Assembly (NCBI GenBank): GCA_902384455.1
Contig: CABMCB010000018.1
Location: 1-64,000 of the forward strand
Length of the DNA stretch: 64,000 bases
Source of the DNA: an uncultured archaeon
Lineage (GTDB): Archaea > Altiarchaeota > Altiarchaeia > IMC4 > SCGC-AAA252-I15
Direction: 5' to 3'
Shown here: positions 36,075 to 49,252 of the stretch, one piece after another
Layout of the letters: the number at the start of each line of letters is the position of its first letter
Numbering within the stretch: the stretch's first letter is position 1
Program-made: the position numbers and the translations under genes
Notes under the pieces: generated by a model
Told to the model about the DNA's origin: nothing
What the model saw: the letters and a program-made list of their open reading frames with translations, nothing else
Databases searched by the model: none

Positions 36075-36601
36075 TCTGCTGATACTGATTTTTGAGTTAG
36101 GATTTTCTCCTTGATTTTAGCGACGTCTTCTGTTAAGTGCGTTTTCCTGTATGCGTCAATTATTTTCCCGCTTGTGCGGTCGTCGGACGGCAGCGCCTCC
36201 TTGTCGTGCGGGACGTTCAGTCCGCCTTCGACTGCGCCTTTTACCACAGCATACAGGCGGTTGCCTTTGATGCTTCGGCTTAAACCCAAGTCGATTATTG
36301 CTTCCTCCACTTGAGCGTTCTTGGCGCGAACCGCAATCAACAACCCCACAAGGTAAGCCGTAGGCGAGTTCACCAGCGCGTTGCTCCAACCCAACTTCCT
36401 TATGTCGTCTGAAGACGCCTGAGCGAGAACAACGTCTCCGGCCCTCTCGTAGTTGATTATTTGAGCGCGAATGTGGTGGCCTGTGCGCCTAATCACCAGC
36501 CGGGGCATTCCTCCCTTGAGGGAATTAAGGCGGTGCTTGTAGTTAGTCCGCCCGCTCCTTGCCCGCCGGTAGCGCACCACGTAAGTAGGTCCAGTTGCCA
36601 T
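36071..36601 (-). CDS. rpl18: Large ribosomal subunit protein uL18
   Basis: 176 residues binding 5S rRNA: YVVRYRRARSGRTNYKHRLNSLKGG and PRLVIRRTGHHIRAQIINY are archaeal uL18 signatures. The longer C-terminus (GLNVPHDKEALPSDDRTSGKIID) is also seen in archaeal and eukaryotic members. It follows eL19 in the standard archaeal order. Confidence 0.96.
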   Translation of the reverse strand: MATGPTYVVRYRRARSGRTNYKHRLNSLKGGMPRLVIRRTGHHIRAQIINYERAGDVVLAQASSDDIRKLGWSNALVNSPTAYLVGLLIAVRAKNAQVEEAIIDLGLSRSIKGNRLYAVVKGAVEGGLNVPHDKEALPSDDRTSGKIIDAYRKTHLTEDVAKIKEKILTQKSVSAE

Positions 36602-36606
36602 GTTAA

Positions 36607-37047
36607 TTACTCTTTAGTTCTAGCATGCTGCTCGCGCAAGTGGCGCCTGCTGTGGAACAGGTTCCCCTTAGCCTGCAAATACATGCTGCGATACGTATTA
36701 GCGTCAATTTCCCCTTCAGCCTTCATCTTCCTCAACTCCTCCCTAAGAGCCCGAATCTTCTGCATCCACGCGGACTTAGGCTGCTTGCGCGCCTTCTGCG
36801 TCCCCGTCCTCTTAGCGCTGCCCTTATAACGACCAGACGCCTTCCGCCCAGCCCGCTCTCTAACGCGGCCGCGGCTGATGCTTCTGGCTGGCGCGGCGTA
36901 TATTGAGCCGTCTTTGATGAGAGCTCTGACGTCGTCCCGCGTTATTGCCTCGGAGATTTCATCGAGCTTTTCAACGTCAAACCTAATGCGGTTGACTCCG
37001 GCCTTCAATAACTCTGAAGCGAGACGTTTTTGGCTTGCGAGATTCAT
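36607..37047 (-). CDS. rpl19e: Large ribosomal subunit protein eL19
   Basis: 146 residues; LASQKRLASELLKAGVNRIRFD, ARSISRGRVRERAGRKASGRYKGSAKRTG and the long basic C-terminal helix (KIRALREELRKMKAEGEID) are the family hallmarks. Found only in archaea and eukaryotes, it supports the domain assignment of the window. Starts in a four-base overlap with the eL32 stop. Confidence 0.96.
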   Translation of the reverse strand: MNLASQKRLASELLKAGVNRIRFDVEKLDEISEAITRDDVRALIKDGSIYAAPARSISRGRVRERAGRKASGRYKGSAKRTGTQKARKQPKSAWMQKIRALREELRKMKAEGEIDANTYRSMYLQAKGNLFHSRRHLREQHARTKE

Positions 37048-37802
37048 ACTTCACCTCGTCTGGGATTTAAGACGACGATTTTCTTGGCGTTTGCCGCCTT
37101 GATTATTTCATTGCGTTTTTTGCGGCCGACACTTGCGGCTATGATTGCGCCGTCCTGTTTGGGCTTGAGTTTTGCCAGGTCTTCGGTGGTTTTCACGAGT
37201 ATTGGGACGTAGCCGGCAGGCGTAAGTCCCCGGAATTCTTCTGGCTTCTTGTAGCCGATGGAGGGCATCAGGGGTTTTCCGCGTTTTCCTTCAAGCTGCT
37301 TGCTGTCTATTCCGCGCGGAGTCCTCCATCTTTCCTTCAGCTGCGGCTTCTTCCACAACTCTGGCCCTATGAAGCGCGGCTTCTTCTTTTTGGCGAGATT
37401 GACTTCGGCGAATGTTTCTGCGTCTTTCCCTTCGAATTTGCGAGCGTGAACTTCGACTATTTTCTCTACGGGAGGCTTAAACGGAACCTTGACTTTCTTC
37501 TCCTTCTTTACCGGCTTCTTCTCCTTTGGCTCAGCCTCAGCTTCTGCGGCAACACCTTCGGAAGACTCTTCTTCAACAGACTCTTCTCCCGCTTTTACTG
37601 CTTTTTTCGCCTTCTTCTTTTCAGCGGGCTTCTTGGGCGCCGCCTTCTCCTCATGCTTGTGAACGTGCTCCTCCTTCTTTTCTTCTGCTGGCGCAGGCTC
37701 CGCAGGTTCGGCATGCTTGTGGGCTTCGGCTTTTGAGGCCTCCTTTTTGCCTTCGGTTTTTGCCGATCCCTTGTGGGCGTGCGATTCTTTTTCTTCTGCC
37801 AT
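37044..37802 (-). CDS. rpl32e: Large ribosomal subunit protein eL32 with long N-terminal extension
   Basis: The C-terminal part (about 145-252) is the eL32 core: KPRFIGPELWKKPQLKERWRTPRG, GKPLMPSIGYKKPEEFRGL and a KKIVVLNPRRGEV-like end. Ahead of it lies an extension of about 130 residues rich in Lys, Glu, Ala and Pro with clustered His (SHAHKG, EAHKHAEP, EHVHKHEEK). Start chosen at MAEEKESHAHK (37802), just past the uL6 stop; an upstream ATG at 37844 would run into uL6. Total 252 residues, far longer than most archaeal eL32. Confidence 0.92.
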   Translation of the reverse strand: MAEEKESHAHKGSAKTEGKKEASKAEAHKHAEPAEPAPAEEKKEEHVHKHEEKAAPKKPAEKKKAKKAVKAGEESVEEESSEGVAAEAEAEPKEKKPVKKEKKVKVPFKPPVEKIVEVHARKFEGKDAETFAEVNLAKKKKPRFIGPELWKKPQLKERWRTPRGIDSKQLEGKRGKPLMPSIGYKKPEEFRGLTPAGYVPILVKTTEDLAKLKPKQDGAIIAASVGRKKRNEIIKAANAKKIVVLNPRRGEV

Positions 37803-37815
37803 TATCTTTAAACCT

Positions 37816-38364
37816 TTATTTGACTGGCACTCCGTTGCGTTCAATCAGGTATATGCCGTCTTGGAATACCCGGTGGTCTCTGTCGAGGATGCGAGTCGCC
37901 TGCTCTATGTTGGCGGCTGTTTGGCCGACTGATTCCCTGCCGTTTCCTGTGACTGTGAGTATCTGGCCTTTAACTTCTACTTTTGAGTCGCCGATTATTT
38001 TCGCTTTCCGCGGGTTGTGTTCGCCGAGGAAGTTTTCGATTACCAGCTCTTTCCCCTGCGTCTTGATTGTCATGGGGAAGTGGCTGTAGACGAGCTTGAG
38101 TTTGGACGTGTAACCGTCCGTGACGCCGGTAATCAGGCTTTTGATGTGCGATGACACCGTTCCTGCCACAGCCCGCGTGTTCTTTTTGCTTGCCGCAGAC
38201 TTGATTGTGATTTTACCGTCTTTTGACGCGAACTTAAGGCCGGTACCCATGAATGTGCGCGAGACCGTCCCCTTCGGCCCTTTCACCGAGACGGTGTCTC
38301 CCGTGACTGTGACTTCAATGCCCTGCGGGATTTCCACTTCCATTGAAAGCGCGTTGGATGCCAT
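37816..38364 (-). CDS. rpl6: Large ribosomal subunit protein uL6
   Basis: 182 residues. Start at MASNALSMEVEIPQGIEV (38364), five bases after the uS8 stop; a longer frame to 38499 overlaps uS8 and is rejected. The two repeated uL6 folds are visible: GDTVSVKGPKGTVSRTF, then the second domain with FPMTIKTQGKELVIENFLGEHNPRKAKI. Order uS8-uL6-eL32-eL19 is standard for archaea. Confidence 0.95.
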   Translation of the reverse strand: MASNALSMEVEIPQGIEVTVTGDTVSVKGPKGTVSRTFMGTGLKFASKDGKITIKSAASKKNTRAVAGTVSSHIKSLITGVTDGYTSKLKLVYSHFPMTIKTQGKELVIENFLGEHNPRKAKIIGDSKVEVKGQILTVTGNGRESVGQTAANIEQATRILDRDHRVFQDGIYLIERNGVPVK

Positions 38365-38369
38365 GTTGT

Positions 38370-38759
38370 TTAGTAGACGTATGCGAGCAGTTTTCCGCCC
38401 AAGTTTTTCTCGCTTGCTTCGCGGTGGCTCATCACGCCGTTGGACGTTGAGACGACGAGCGTACCCACAGCAAAACTTGGCAGGAAGCGTTTCTCCCATT
38501 TGGAAAACTCGGCGGCCTTAACCGGGAAGCGTGGCCGGACTATGCCGCAGTCGTTAATCTTTTTGTTGAGGCGTATTTTGACGCCGCCGCCGTGGTTGTT
38601 TTCGTATGGTTCGGCGGACTCCACGTATCCTTCCTGCGCGAACACACGGAGGATTTCCATAAGAAGCTTGCTTTTCGGCTCTACCGTGAGCTCAGAAGCC
38701 CCGATTCTCTCGTGGTTCTTTATGTCCGCGATGGCGTCGTTAATTATGTCGTGCCTCAT
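38370..38759 (-). CDS. rps8: Small ribosomal subunit protein uS8
   Basis: 129 residues of normal length; the N-terminal INDAIADIKNHERIG and the C-terminal VVSTSNGVMSHREASEKNLGGKLLAYVY are diagnostic. In most archaea uS14 and uL5 precede it; here uS12 does, separated by 38 bases. Confidence 0.96.
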   Translation of the reverse strand: MRHDIINDAIADIKNHERIGASELTVEPKSKLLMEILRVFAQEGYVESAEPYENNHGGGVKIRLNKKINDCGIVRPRFPVKAAEFSKWEKRFLPSFAVGTLVVSTSNGVMSHREASEKNLGGKLLAYVY

Positions 38760-38797
38760 TTTAATCGTAAATTGTTACGAGTAAGTATGAGGACCTG

Positions 38798-39226
38798 CTA
38801 GCGCTGAGGTTTCTCCTTCCTGTGGTGGACTAGCATATCCAAGCTTACGTCGTTGACTTTGATTACTTTGTATCGGACACCTGATAGGTCTCCCATACTG
38901 CGGCCTTTCCTGCCGCCGATTCCTTCTATGGTGACTTCATCGTGCTCTTCGATGAATGTGATGGCTTTGTCTCGGGGGGCGAATGCGGTGCATTGCCTGC
39001 CGTTTTTGATGAGCTGAACCCGCACACACTTGCGGATGGCTGAGTTGGGCTGCTTCGCTTCTATTCCGACCTTCTCAAGGACTATTCCTCTGCCTTGCGG
39101 GGCGCCTTCTAGGGGGTCGTGCTTTTCCTTCAGGTGCAGTATCCGGCGGCTGTAGTCCGCTTTTTTCCAGCGGAGCATGTGCCGGTCGTCCCTCAGTTTT
39201 TTAGCTGCGAATTCTCCGTTACCCAT
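38798..39226 (-). CDS. rps12: Small ribosomal subunit protein uS12
   Basis: 142 residues, decoding-site protein. [21 protein letters not shown] contains the conserved KxPNSA loop, and [20 protein letters not shown] is typical of archaeal forms. It follows nusA as usual, but uS7 and elongation factor genes, which normally come next, are missing. Confidence 0.96.
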   Translation of the reverse strand: MGNGEFAAKKLRDDRHMLRWKKADYSRRILHLKEKHDPLEGAPQGRGIVLEKVGIEAKQPNSAIRKCVRVQLIKNGRQCTAFAPRDKAITFIEEHDEVTIEGIGGRKGRSMGDLSGVRYKVIKVNDVSLDMLVHHRKEKPQR

Positions 39227-39288
39227 TTTTTAGCGTGCAAAAGATAATGTTTTCAGCCTTTAAAAATAAAAGGCCGGTTGTTTTTCCG

Positions 39289-39711
39289 TCAGTACGCTGA
39301 CGTGACGTTTAGTTTTATGTTGTGATGTCTTTCCGCCAGCTCCTTGATGACCTTGAGGCGTATGCCCCCCAACCCCATTATTCGGCCGCGGTCGTGCCTG
39401 CTTAGTTCGACGTTGAACGAACCGTCTGTTTCTTTTGTTATGCGGCGTACGCTTGCGGGTTTGAGTATGTTTCGCATGAATTTTTCCGGGTCGTCCGACG
39501 ATTCGAACACCCATACGGTCCGGTTGAGTTTGGAGCGGACTTTTTCTATTGCGGCTCCGCCTTTGCCGACCGCCAGCCCCAAGTCGCCTTCGCGCACAAG
39601 GAACGTGGTCGTATCCTCTTCTTGAAGGCAGTCTATTGCTTTGACGCCCGTGAGATGCTCAAAAGTCGACAGTAACGCTAAGGCATTAGGATCCAGCCTT
39701 ATGCGGCCCAC
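39289..39711 (-). CDS. nusA: Archaeal NusA-like transcription factor
   Basis: 140 residues consisting of two KH domains only, as in archaeal NusA (no S1 domain). The first has LAVGKGGAAIEKVRSKLNRTVWVFE; the second has RGRIMGLGGIRLKVIKELAE. It is placed between eL30 and uS12, its conserved archaeal position. An inverted repeat CGTCAG-TACG-CTGACG (39287-39302) overlaps the stop codon. Confidence 0.93.
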   Translation of the reverse strand: MGRIRLDPNALALLSTFEHLTGVKAIDCLQEEDTTTFLVREGDLGLAVGKGGAAIEKVRSKLNRTVWVFESSDDPEKFMRNILKPASVRRITKETDGSFNVELSRHDRGRIMGLGGIRLKVIKELAERHHNIKLNVTSAY

Positions 39712-40008
39712 CTACTCCACCTCAGCGAGGTTGAGTCCCCCTGCGTCCAGTACGGCAAGCGCCGACACTGGGTATGGGTTTACGGTCAACCCGCCGAGTT
39801 CGCGCGATGACAGTTGGATGGTCTTTAGTGGGATGCCGGCTAGTCGGCTGTAGTAGGCAAGCGTGTCTTGAACTTCTGTTGGGCAGTTGTTGGATAGTAC
39901 TACAAGCTTGGGTTCGCCTGTAAGAAGTGCTTCAGTTGTCTGCCTGGTTCCGTAGAGGATTTTTCCTGAGCGTACCAGATTCCCTAAGGCTTCTTTGAGT
40001 GTCTTCAT
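39712..40008 (-). CDS. rpl30e: Large ribosomal subunit protein eL30
   Basis: 98 residues of the L7Ae/L30e family: GKILYGTRQTTEALLTGEPKLVVLSNNCPTE and the end VNPYPVSALAVLDAGGL are typical. Located directly after rpoA2 and before nusA, as in most archaeal RNAP operons. Confidence 0.94.
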   Translation of the reverse strand: MKTLKEALGNLVRSGKILYGTRQTTEALLTGEPKLVVLSNNCPTEVQDTLAYYSRLAGIPLKTIQLSSRELGGLTVNPYPVSALAVLDAGGLNLAEVE

Positions 40009-40011
40009 TTT

Positions 40012-43583
<3,572 letters not shown>

Positions 43584-43593
43584 TTTTTTGGCC

Positions 43594-45399
43594 TCATGCT
43601 TTGTCTGTTAGGTTCAGTTGCGGGTAAATACACATTCCCATTAGCTCGTTTATGAGCAGCTTAAACGCGTACGCGACTTCCACTGGATACGTCGGAATGT
43701 CGCCGCACTGCGGGCAGTAAATGCGTTTGTTCACGTAATCAACCTCCGCTACTAGGCCGCATTCGCTGCAAATGTGGATTATGACTTTGTCGGACTCGTC
43801 CAAGAGGCGGTCCTTAAGCATCATGCTTGCGCCGTGCCCGATTAAACAGTCTCGCTCCATCTCTCCGAAACGCAAACCACCCTCGCGGGCTCGCCCCTCG
43901 GTCGGCTGACGCGTAAGCATCTGAACCGGACCGCGGCTTCTGGCGTGCATCTTGTTTGCGACCATGTGGTGGAGCTTCTGGTAGTATATGACGCCGATGA
44001 ATATGTCGGCCTCTATTTTCTGGCCGGTTTCGCCGTCGTAGAACGCTTCTTTTCCATTGTGCCTGAAGCCGTGCTTCTCAAGGTCTTCCCTCAGGTCGTC
44101 TTCGCGTTCCCCCTTGAATATGGTGCTGTTGATGAAACGCCCCTCCATGCTGCCGACCTTGCCGCCTATCATCTCTAGGACGTGGCCGACCGTCATACGA
44201 GACGGGATTGCGTGCGGGTTTATTATGAGGTCTGGGACTGTGCCGTCCTTGGTGAAAGGCATGTCTTCATGCGACACTATGAGGCCGACGACTCCTTTTT
44301 GCCCGTGGCGGCTGGCGAATTTGTCTCCCAATTCGGGAACTCGCAGGCTTCTGACTCGGACTTTAGCTAGCTTGTTTTTCTCCAACGTCTCAGTTAGCAC
44401 GACGCAGTCCACAACTCCGGATTCCATGTGGCGGACTGTGGTGGACGTTTCACGGCGCATCTCCTCGATGAGGCCGTAAGGTCCGATTTCCTCTAGGAAG
44501 CGCGGGGGGCTTGTCTTCCCGATTAGGACTCCTCCGCTTCCGACGTAAACTTCGGGCAACGTCAGGCCGTCAGGCTCCAAGTTGCCGTATGTCTCCTCGC
44601 CTTGAACGCCTTCAACGTTTTCGGTGGGAACCTCAAACTTGTCTTTCTGGCCGCTTGGGTACCCGCGCTCTTCGCTCGTGTACGTGCGATAGAATGTGCT
44701 GCGACCTAGGCCGCGCTCTATTGAGCTTTTGTTGAGTATGATGGCGTCCTCCATGTTGTAGCCTTTGTAGCTCATGACCGCCACGACGAAGTTCTGGCCT
44801 GCTGGGCGGTTGTTGTAGTCGAGTACGTCTGTAACGTCGGTCTTGACTAGGGGAGACTGCGGGTAGTGGAGAACGTTTGCCCGGCTGTCGAAGCGCTGGA
44901 AGAAGTTGGACGAATAGAGCCCTAACGTCTGCTTGGACATGGCTGCCGCCATTGTGACTCTGGGGCTGCTGTTGTATTCAGGGTAGGGGGCGAATCCGCT
45001 GCTTACTCCGAGTATGACGCTGGGAGTCACTTCCAGGTGAGTGTGCTCTTCCGTGAGTTTGTCCAAGTAGAGGGATACGTAAGCGTTTTCCTCTTCTTCG
45101 GCGTCCAAGTACTCTATGATTCCCTGCTTGATCAGGTCTTCCCAGAGTATTTTCCCGCTCCTAAGCTCCTTAACCTGTTGCTCAGACAAGAGGGGCTTGC
45201 CGTCTTTGACTACTATGAGGGGGCGAAGCACCCGACCTTTGTCGGTATAAATCTGGACTTCGTTGTTTTCCTCCGAGTAGGTGATTGCAACAGAGTAGTT
45301 TATTTCTCCGCGGCGGCGGAAGTCGCGCAGACGCCCAACCAGCTTCTGAGGCTGACTGTGCTCGCCAATTAATCGGCCGTTAAGGTATACGCCAGTCAT
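43594..45399 (-). CDS. rpoB1: DNA-directed RNA polymerase subunit B' (C-terminal half of RpoB)
   Basis: 601 residues. [45 protein letters not shown] and [18 protein letters not shown] are the conserved hybrid-binding and clamp blocks. The C-terminal zinc ribbon is [22 protein letters not shown]. The split from B'' occurs at the site common in methanogens and some DPANN archaea. Confidence 0.98.
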   Translation of the reverse strand: MTGVYLNGRLIGEHSQPQKLVGRLRDFRRRGEINYSVAITYSEENNEVQIYTDKGRVLRPLIVVKDGKPLLSEQQVKELRSGKILWEDLIKQGIIEYLDAEEEENAYVSLYLDKLTEEHTHLEVTPSVILGVSSGFAPYPEYNSSPRVTMAAAMSKQTLGLYSSNFFQRFDSRANVLHYPQSPLVKTDVTDVLDYNNRPAGQNFVVAVMSYKGYNMEDAIILNKSSIERGLGRSTFYRTYTSEERGYPSGQKDKFEVPTENVEGVQGEETYGNLEPDGLTLPEVYVGSGGVLIGKTSPPRFLEEIGPYGLIEEMRRETSTTVRHMESGVVDCVVLTETLEKNKLAKVRVRSLRVPELGDKFASRHGQKGVVGLIVSHEDMPFTKDGTVPDLIINPHAIPSRMTVGHVLEMIGGKVGSMEGRFINSTIFKGEREDDLREDLEKHGFRHNGKEAFYDGETGQKIEADIFIGVIYYQKLHHMVANKMHARSRGPVQMLTRQPTEGRAREGGLRFGEMERDCLIGHGASMMLKDRLLDESDKVIIHICSECGLVAEVDYVNKRIYCPQCGDIPTYPVEVAYAFKLLINELMGMCIYPQLNLTDKA

Positions 45400-45404
45400 T
45401 TTAG

Positions 45405-46838
45405 TTATACGCCAAATTCGTGAAGGTATTTCTCGACGGCTTTCTCGTCGATTTCAGGTGAAATGACAGAGCCCACTGCTAGGTTCTTTACGAGCCCGCA
45501 GTTCTGCCCTTCAGGAGTCTCGTTGGGGCATATGCGCCCCCACTGCGTCGCGTGAAGGTCTCGAGCTTCGAAGTGCGGGTGACTCCGTGACAGGAGACTT
45601 GATACGCGGCGGCGGTGGGCAATTGACGCCAGGTGGTTGGTTCTGTCCAATACTTGGCTTACCCCGCTTCTTCCGCCGGTCCAGTTTCCTGTCGCAAGAG
45701 CGTAGTTGATTGACTCAGTCAGGTTGTTTGAGCGGACAGCAGTCTTGATGTTGACTTGCCTGTGCCGAGCATGCTGCTTCTCCAGCTGGTACTTGATGTC
45801 GCGGCTGATTTTGTTGAAACTGACTCTGAACAACTCCTGCATGAGGTCTCCGGCAAGGCGCAACCGCTTGTTGCTGTAATGGTCCTTGTCGTCCGGCTCC
45901 CTCTTATCCAAATCAAGGTCTATGACCTTCTGCGCCATAATGGCAAGATACCTCGCCTTGGCCTTCCGGTCATCCTCGGTGTTGCCTATGTGCGGGAGAA
46001 GGAAATTGTTTATGACCTGGTTGGCTCGAGTCGCCTGATACTGCTTGGCGTGGCCTGCGCCGGCCCGCTTACCCAAGTAATCGAATGCTTCCGCGCCCTC
46101 CATGTCCTTTAGTTCAAGGTTGAGTGTGACTTCGAGCTTGGCGTCGTCGTCGAACTGGTCGAGTATCTCGTCGGTGGTCATCCCCAACGCCTTCATTAGT
46201 ATTGTGAGGTTGATTCTGTTGGGTATGCCGGGGAAAGTGACAAACAAGCTTCCGCTTCCTGCGGTCTCCCTTTTTTCCACCGTCACGCGGCTTCTGAAGC
46301 CCTGCCTAACTGAAAAGACCTTTGCCACAACAACGTCTTTCCCGGCTATAGTCTCCTTTGTGGTGACTATTCTGTTGGGAGCAAGGTCCTCGACGATAAT
46401 GAGGCTTCTCTCGGTCCCGTTTATTATGAAGTATCCGCCCAAATCCTCAGGGTCTTCGCCGGATTCGATCAACTCCTGACGAGACAACCCATGAAGCATG
46501 CAGATGTTGGAGTCCAACATTACCGGCAGATAACCCACCTCCACCTCAACGGACTCGCCATTCTGCTTGAACTCCAAAAGAATTGGAGCGCTATAAGTAA
46601 GGTTTCTAAGACGGCACTCAAAAGGCGACCGGGGAACAGGCCCCTCACCGGACTCGTTCACACGGGGACTCCCCACGCGAATCTTGCCCAACTCAAGAGC
46701 ATAATCAGGAATATCAATCTCCAACGCGCCTTTCTCGTCAATGACCTCCTGAAGGCCGCGTTCTATAAGCCAGTTGTAGCTGTCCAGTTGAAAGCGAGTC
46801 AAATCCTCGCGTTTAACGAAATCTTGTATGCTAAGCAC
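45405..46838 (-). CDS. rpoB2: DNA-directed RNA polymerase subunit B'' (N-terminal half of RpoB)
   Basis: 477 residues covering protrusion and lobe. [40 protein letters not shown] and [33 protein letters not shown] are diagnostic. The gene ends before RpoB' after five bases and follows rpoH. Confidence 0.98.
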   Translation of the reverse strand: MLSIQDFVKREDLTRFQLDSYNWLIERGLQEVIDEKGALEIDIPDYALELGKIRVGSPRVNESGEGPVPRSPFECRLRNLTYSAPILLEFKQNGESVEVEVGYLPVMLDSNICMLHGLSRQELIESGEDPEDLGGYFIINGTERSLIIVEDLAPNRIVTTKETIAGKDVVVAKVFSVRQGFRSRVTVEKRETAGSGSLFVTFPGIPNRINLTILMKALGMTTDEILDQFDDDAKLEVTLNLELKDMEGAEAFDYLGKRAGAGHAKQYQATRANQVINNFLLPHIGNTEDDRKAKARYLAIMAQKVIDLDLDKREPDDKDHYSNKRLRLAGDLMQELFRVSFNKISRDIKYQLEKQHARHRQVNIKTAVRSNNLTESINYALATGNWTGGRSGVSQVLDRTNHLASIAHRRRVSSLLSRSHPHFEARDLHATQWGRICPNETPEGQNCGLVKNLAVGSVISPEIDEKAVEKYLHEFGV

Positions 46839-46849
46839 TTTTTTACCCC

Positions 46850-47068
46850 TTACAATACTACACGATAGTAGAAGCTTTTGCCGACACCCTGAGTGTTGCG
46901 GGAAATGCGAATCAAATCCCCGGACTTAGGTTCAAGGGCGGCTACCGCCGGATCAGTCTTCCTTATTTTAGGAAATTCCTCCGGGGAAGCCGAATACTTA
47001 TCAAAAACCTTTTTGGCTTCTTCAGGAGACAAAATTTCATGTTTCGGCACCAGTACGTTATCAATCAA
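46850..47068 (-). CDS. rpoH: DNA-directed RNA polymerase subunit H (Rpb5-like)
   Basis: 72 residues matching the archaeal Rpb5 C-terminal domain: NVLVPKHEILSPEEAKKVFDKY, followed by KIRKTDPAVAALEPKSGDLIRISR and SFYYRVV. The start is a TTG; an ATG seven bases upstream is out of frame and quickly stops. A G-rich stretch ahead could serve as an SD. It is the first gene of the superoperon, as is usual in archaea. Confidence 0.95.
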   Translation of the reverse strand: MIDNVLVPKHEILSPEEAKKVFDKYSASPEEFPKIRKTDPAVAALEPKSGDLIRISRNTQGVGKSFYYRVVL

Positions 47069-47107
47069 ATTGCATACCCCCCGCTAAGAGAAACAAAGTA
47101 AGCCAAT

Positions 47108-47132
47108 TATTAGTCTTGACTAATATATAAAT
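47108..47132 (-). promoter_or_regulatory. Palindromic operator-like site overlapping the rpoH superoperon TATA box
   Basis: TATTAGTC-TT-GACTAATA (47108-47125) is an 8-bp perfect inverted repeat. On the minus strand it follows directly on the A/T box ATTTATATAT (47123-47132), between it and the expected transcription start near 47102. The placement is that of a repressor site. It is also upstream of the divergent glycan cluster. Confidence 0.55.
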
Positions 47133-47255
47133 GTATTTATTTTAGCAATCTCACGCAAATCGTACCCCGCGCGCCCTCAGCCAGTCGATTAAGACCAAAT
47201 TATCCTTAAAGGAGCTTATTTTATCACGCACCCCCATATAAAAGGCGTTAACTCA

Positions 47256-48554
47256 ATGACGACCATAATACTCGGCGGAGGACTCGCCGGCCTCTCTCTC
47301 GCACACTTCCTAAAAGACGATTCGATAGTGTTGGAGAAAGAGGAGCAGACAGGCGGCTTATGCAGGAGCTTCCAGCTGAACGGCGTGTCCTACGATGTCG
47401 GTCCGCACATTATGTTCTCAAGAAACCACGTGGTTCTTGATGAAATGGTTTCTCTGGTTGAGACAAGCAGAATAAAGAGGTCCAACAAGATTTTTCATAA
47501 AGGCCGTTTGGTGAAGTATCCTTTTGAGAACGATTTGGCTGCGCTTGAGCCGGCGGAGCGCGATTATTGCCTTAAGGAGTTTTTGAGCAACCCTTATGAG
47601 GGTTATGGCGCTGGGAACATGCTCCATTTTTTCCTTAAGACGTTTGGCGAGGGGATTACGAAGCTGTATCTTCAGCCGTATAACGAGAAGATTTGGAAGT
47701 TCGACCCCGCTTTCATGGACACCCAGATGGTTGAGCGCATCCCCAAGCCGCCTAAGGAGGACATCATAAAGTCCGCGCAGGGTGTGGAGACTGAGGGCTA
47801 CGTTCATCAGCTTTACTTTCATTATCCGAAAAAGGGGGGGATACAATGCCTCGTTGATGCGTACAGGAATCTCGCTTCTAAGAAGGCGAAGATAGTCAGT
47901 TCCGTGAATATTCGCAAGATAGGGAAGGATAAGGGCGGTTGGATTGTTGAGACGGACAAGGGACGTTTCAGCGGGAAAACACTAATCAACTGCATGCCGC
48001 TGCACGAACTATTCCAGTACATTGAAGCGCCCGACGAGATAAGGAACACCCTTAATGAACTGAAATACAACTCCCTCTACACGATAACTGTGCAATCCAA
48101 GAAAGACAACGCCGGCGACAACTTCGCGCTCAACTTCGCAGACAAAAACGTCGTATTCCACAGGATTTCAAAGCTGAATTTCCTCGGGAAAAACTACTGC
48201 CTGCCAAAAGGCGGCTCCACAATAATTGCGGAAATAACATACCGACCCGAAAGCTACCTGGCAGGATTCACCGACGAGGAAATTAAGCAGAAGGTGCTGG
48301 ACGACCTTGAGGCCTTGAAGTTGGTGAAGAAAACGGACGTCACTGCGGTAGAGCTTAGGAAGTTCAAGTACGCATACGTTATATACGATTTAAGCCACAG
48401 GAAAAACGCTGCCAAAGTACTGCAATACCTAAAGGGTATTGGCATACGGTGCTGCGGCAGATTTGCCGAATTCGAGTATCTTAACATGGACCAGACGATA
48501 GAGCACAGCCATAATTTGGCCGACGAATTCAACGGGGTGTCTCATGGCGGATAA
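47256..48554 (+). CDS. FAD-dependent oxidoreductase, UDP-galactopyranose mutase/protoporphyrinogen oxidase-like
   Basis: 432 residues with an N-terminal FAD-binding motif (IILGGGLAGLSLAHFL) and EKEEQTGGLCRSFQLNGVSYDVGPHIMF. This combination is common in amine-oxidase-like flavoproteins of sugar clusters related to UDP-galactopyranose mutase. PYNEKIWKFDPAFMDTQMVERIP is a further shared block. No membrane segment. Start of the glycan cluster; the substrate is unknown. Ends overlapping the glycosyltransferase by 11 bases. An A/T box (ATATAAAAGG, 47235-47244) is close upstream. Confidence 0.78.
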   Translation: MTTIILGGGLAGLSLAHFLKDDSIVLEKEEQTGGLCRSFQLNGVSYDVGPHIMFSRNHVVLDEMVSLVETSRIKRSNKIFHKGRLVKYPFENDLAALEPAERDYCLKEFLSNPYEGYGAGNMLHFFLKTFGEGITKLYLQPYNEKIWKFDPAFMDTQMVERIPKPPKEDIIKSAQGVETEGYVHQLYFHYPKKGGIQCLVDAYRNLASKKAKIVSSVNIRKIGKDKGGWIVETDKGRFSGKTLINCMPLHELFQYIEAPDEIRNTLNELKYNSLYTITVQSKKDNAGDNFALNFADKNVVFHRISKLNFLGKNYCLPKGGSTIIAEITYRPESYLAGFTDEEIKQKVLDDLEALKLVKKTDVTAVELRKFKYAYVIYDLSHRKNAAKVLQYLKGIGIRCCGRFAEFEYLNMDQTIEHSHNLADEFNGVSHGG

Positions 48555-49242
48555 AATCACGGTTTCTGTTGTTATGCCGAGTTTTAACGAGGAGGAGGCT
48601 ATTGGGCGGATGATTGAGAGCATCAGGGAGAACACTAAGGATTTTGAGACGGAGATTTTGCTTGTGGATTCCAGCAAGGATAGGACTCCTGAAATCGCAA
48701 GGCAGATGGGCGCCAAAGTTATCGTCCAGCCGCCTCAGGGCCATGGAGTGGCGTTGAGGACTGCCATATCCAGTGCTTCAAACGACGTTATTATCACATC
48801 GGACTGCGACAACACTTATCCTATGGAGTACATCCCCAAACTGGTTGATTTAGCGGTTAATGAGGGGTACGACGTGGTTTCCTGCAACAGGCTGACTAAG
48901 GAATTGGGGAAGCAGATGCCTTTCACAAACAAAGTAGGGAACACCTTGTTTGCGACGTTAGTCCGAGTTCTGTATGGAGTGAAAGTTCACGACGTAAGCA
49001 CCGGAATGTTCTGCCTGCGCCGCGACGCAGTAAATAAGATGACGTGGGAAACCAACTACTCTTTCCCGTGCGAGCTGATACTAAAGTCTGCGCGCGCAGG
49101 ACTCAAACACAAGGAAATAGACATCCCGTATAGGATAAGAATCGGCGAAGTCACCCTGAACAAGTGGAGAAGCGGGAAAGCTTACATCCTGTGCATTTTC
49201 AAATATAGGTTTAATCTCCCCATTAATCCCAAGAAGCTTTAA
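48544..49242 (+). CDS. Family 2 glycosyltransferase (polyprenyl-phosphate type)
   Basis: 232 residues with the GT-A fold signatures: VVMPSFNEEEAIGRMIESI, LLVDSSKDRTPEIA and ITSDCDNTYPMEYIPKLVD, the DxD-like metal site. It resembles dolichyl-phosphate mannosyl/glucosyltransferases, lacking C-terminal membrane helices. It probably moves a sugar onto a lipid phosphate or glycan in this cluster. Confidence 0.85.
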   Translation: MADKITVSVVMPSFNEEEAIGRMIESIRENTKDFETEILLVDSSKDRTPEIARQMGAKVIVQPPQGHGVALRTAISSASNDVIITSDCDNTYPMEYIPKLVDLAVNEGYDVVSCNRLTKELGKQMPFTNKVGNTLFATLVRVLYGVKVHDVSTGMFCLRRDAVNKMTWETNYSFPCELILKSARAGLKHKEIDIPYRIRIGEVTLNKWRSGKAYILCIFKYRFNLPINPKKL

Positions 49243-49252
49243 AGAGTATACC

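Noticed and set aside
37803-37844. Upstream ATG extending eL32 by 14 residues
   Set aside because: It would overlap the uL6 end; the ATG at 37802 fits the operon spacing.
39287-39302. Inverted repeat CGTCAG-TACG-CTGACG at the nusA stop
   Set aside because: As a terminator it lacks a following T-run and the operon clearly continues into uS12; kept only as a note.
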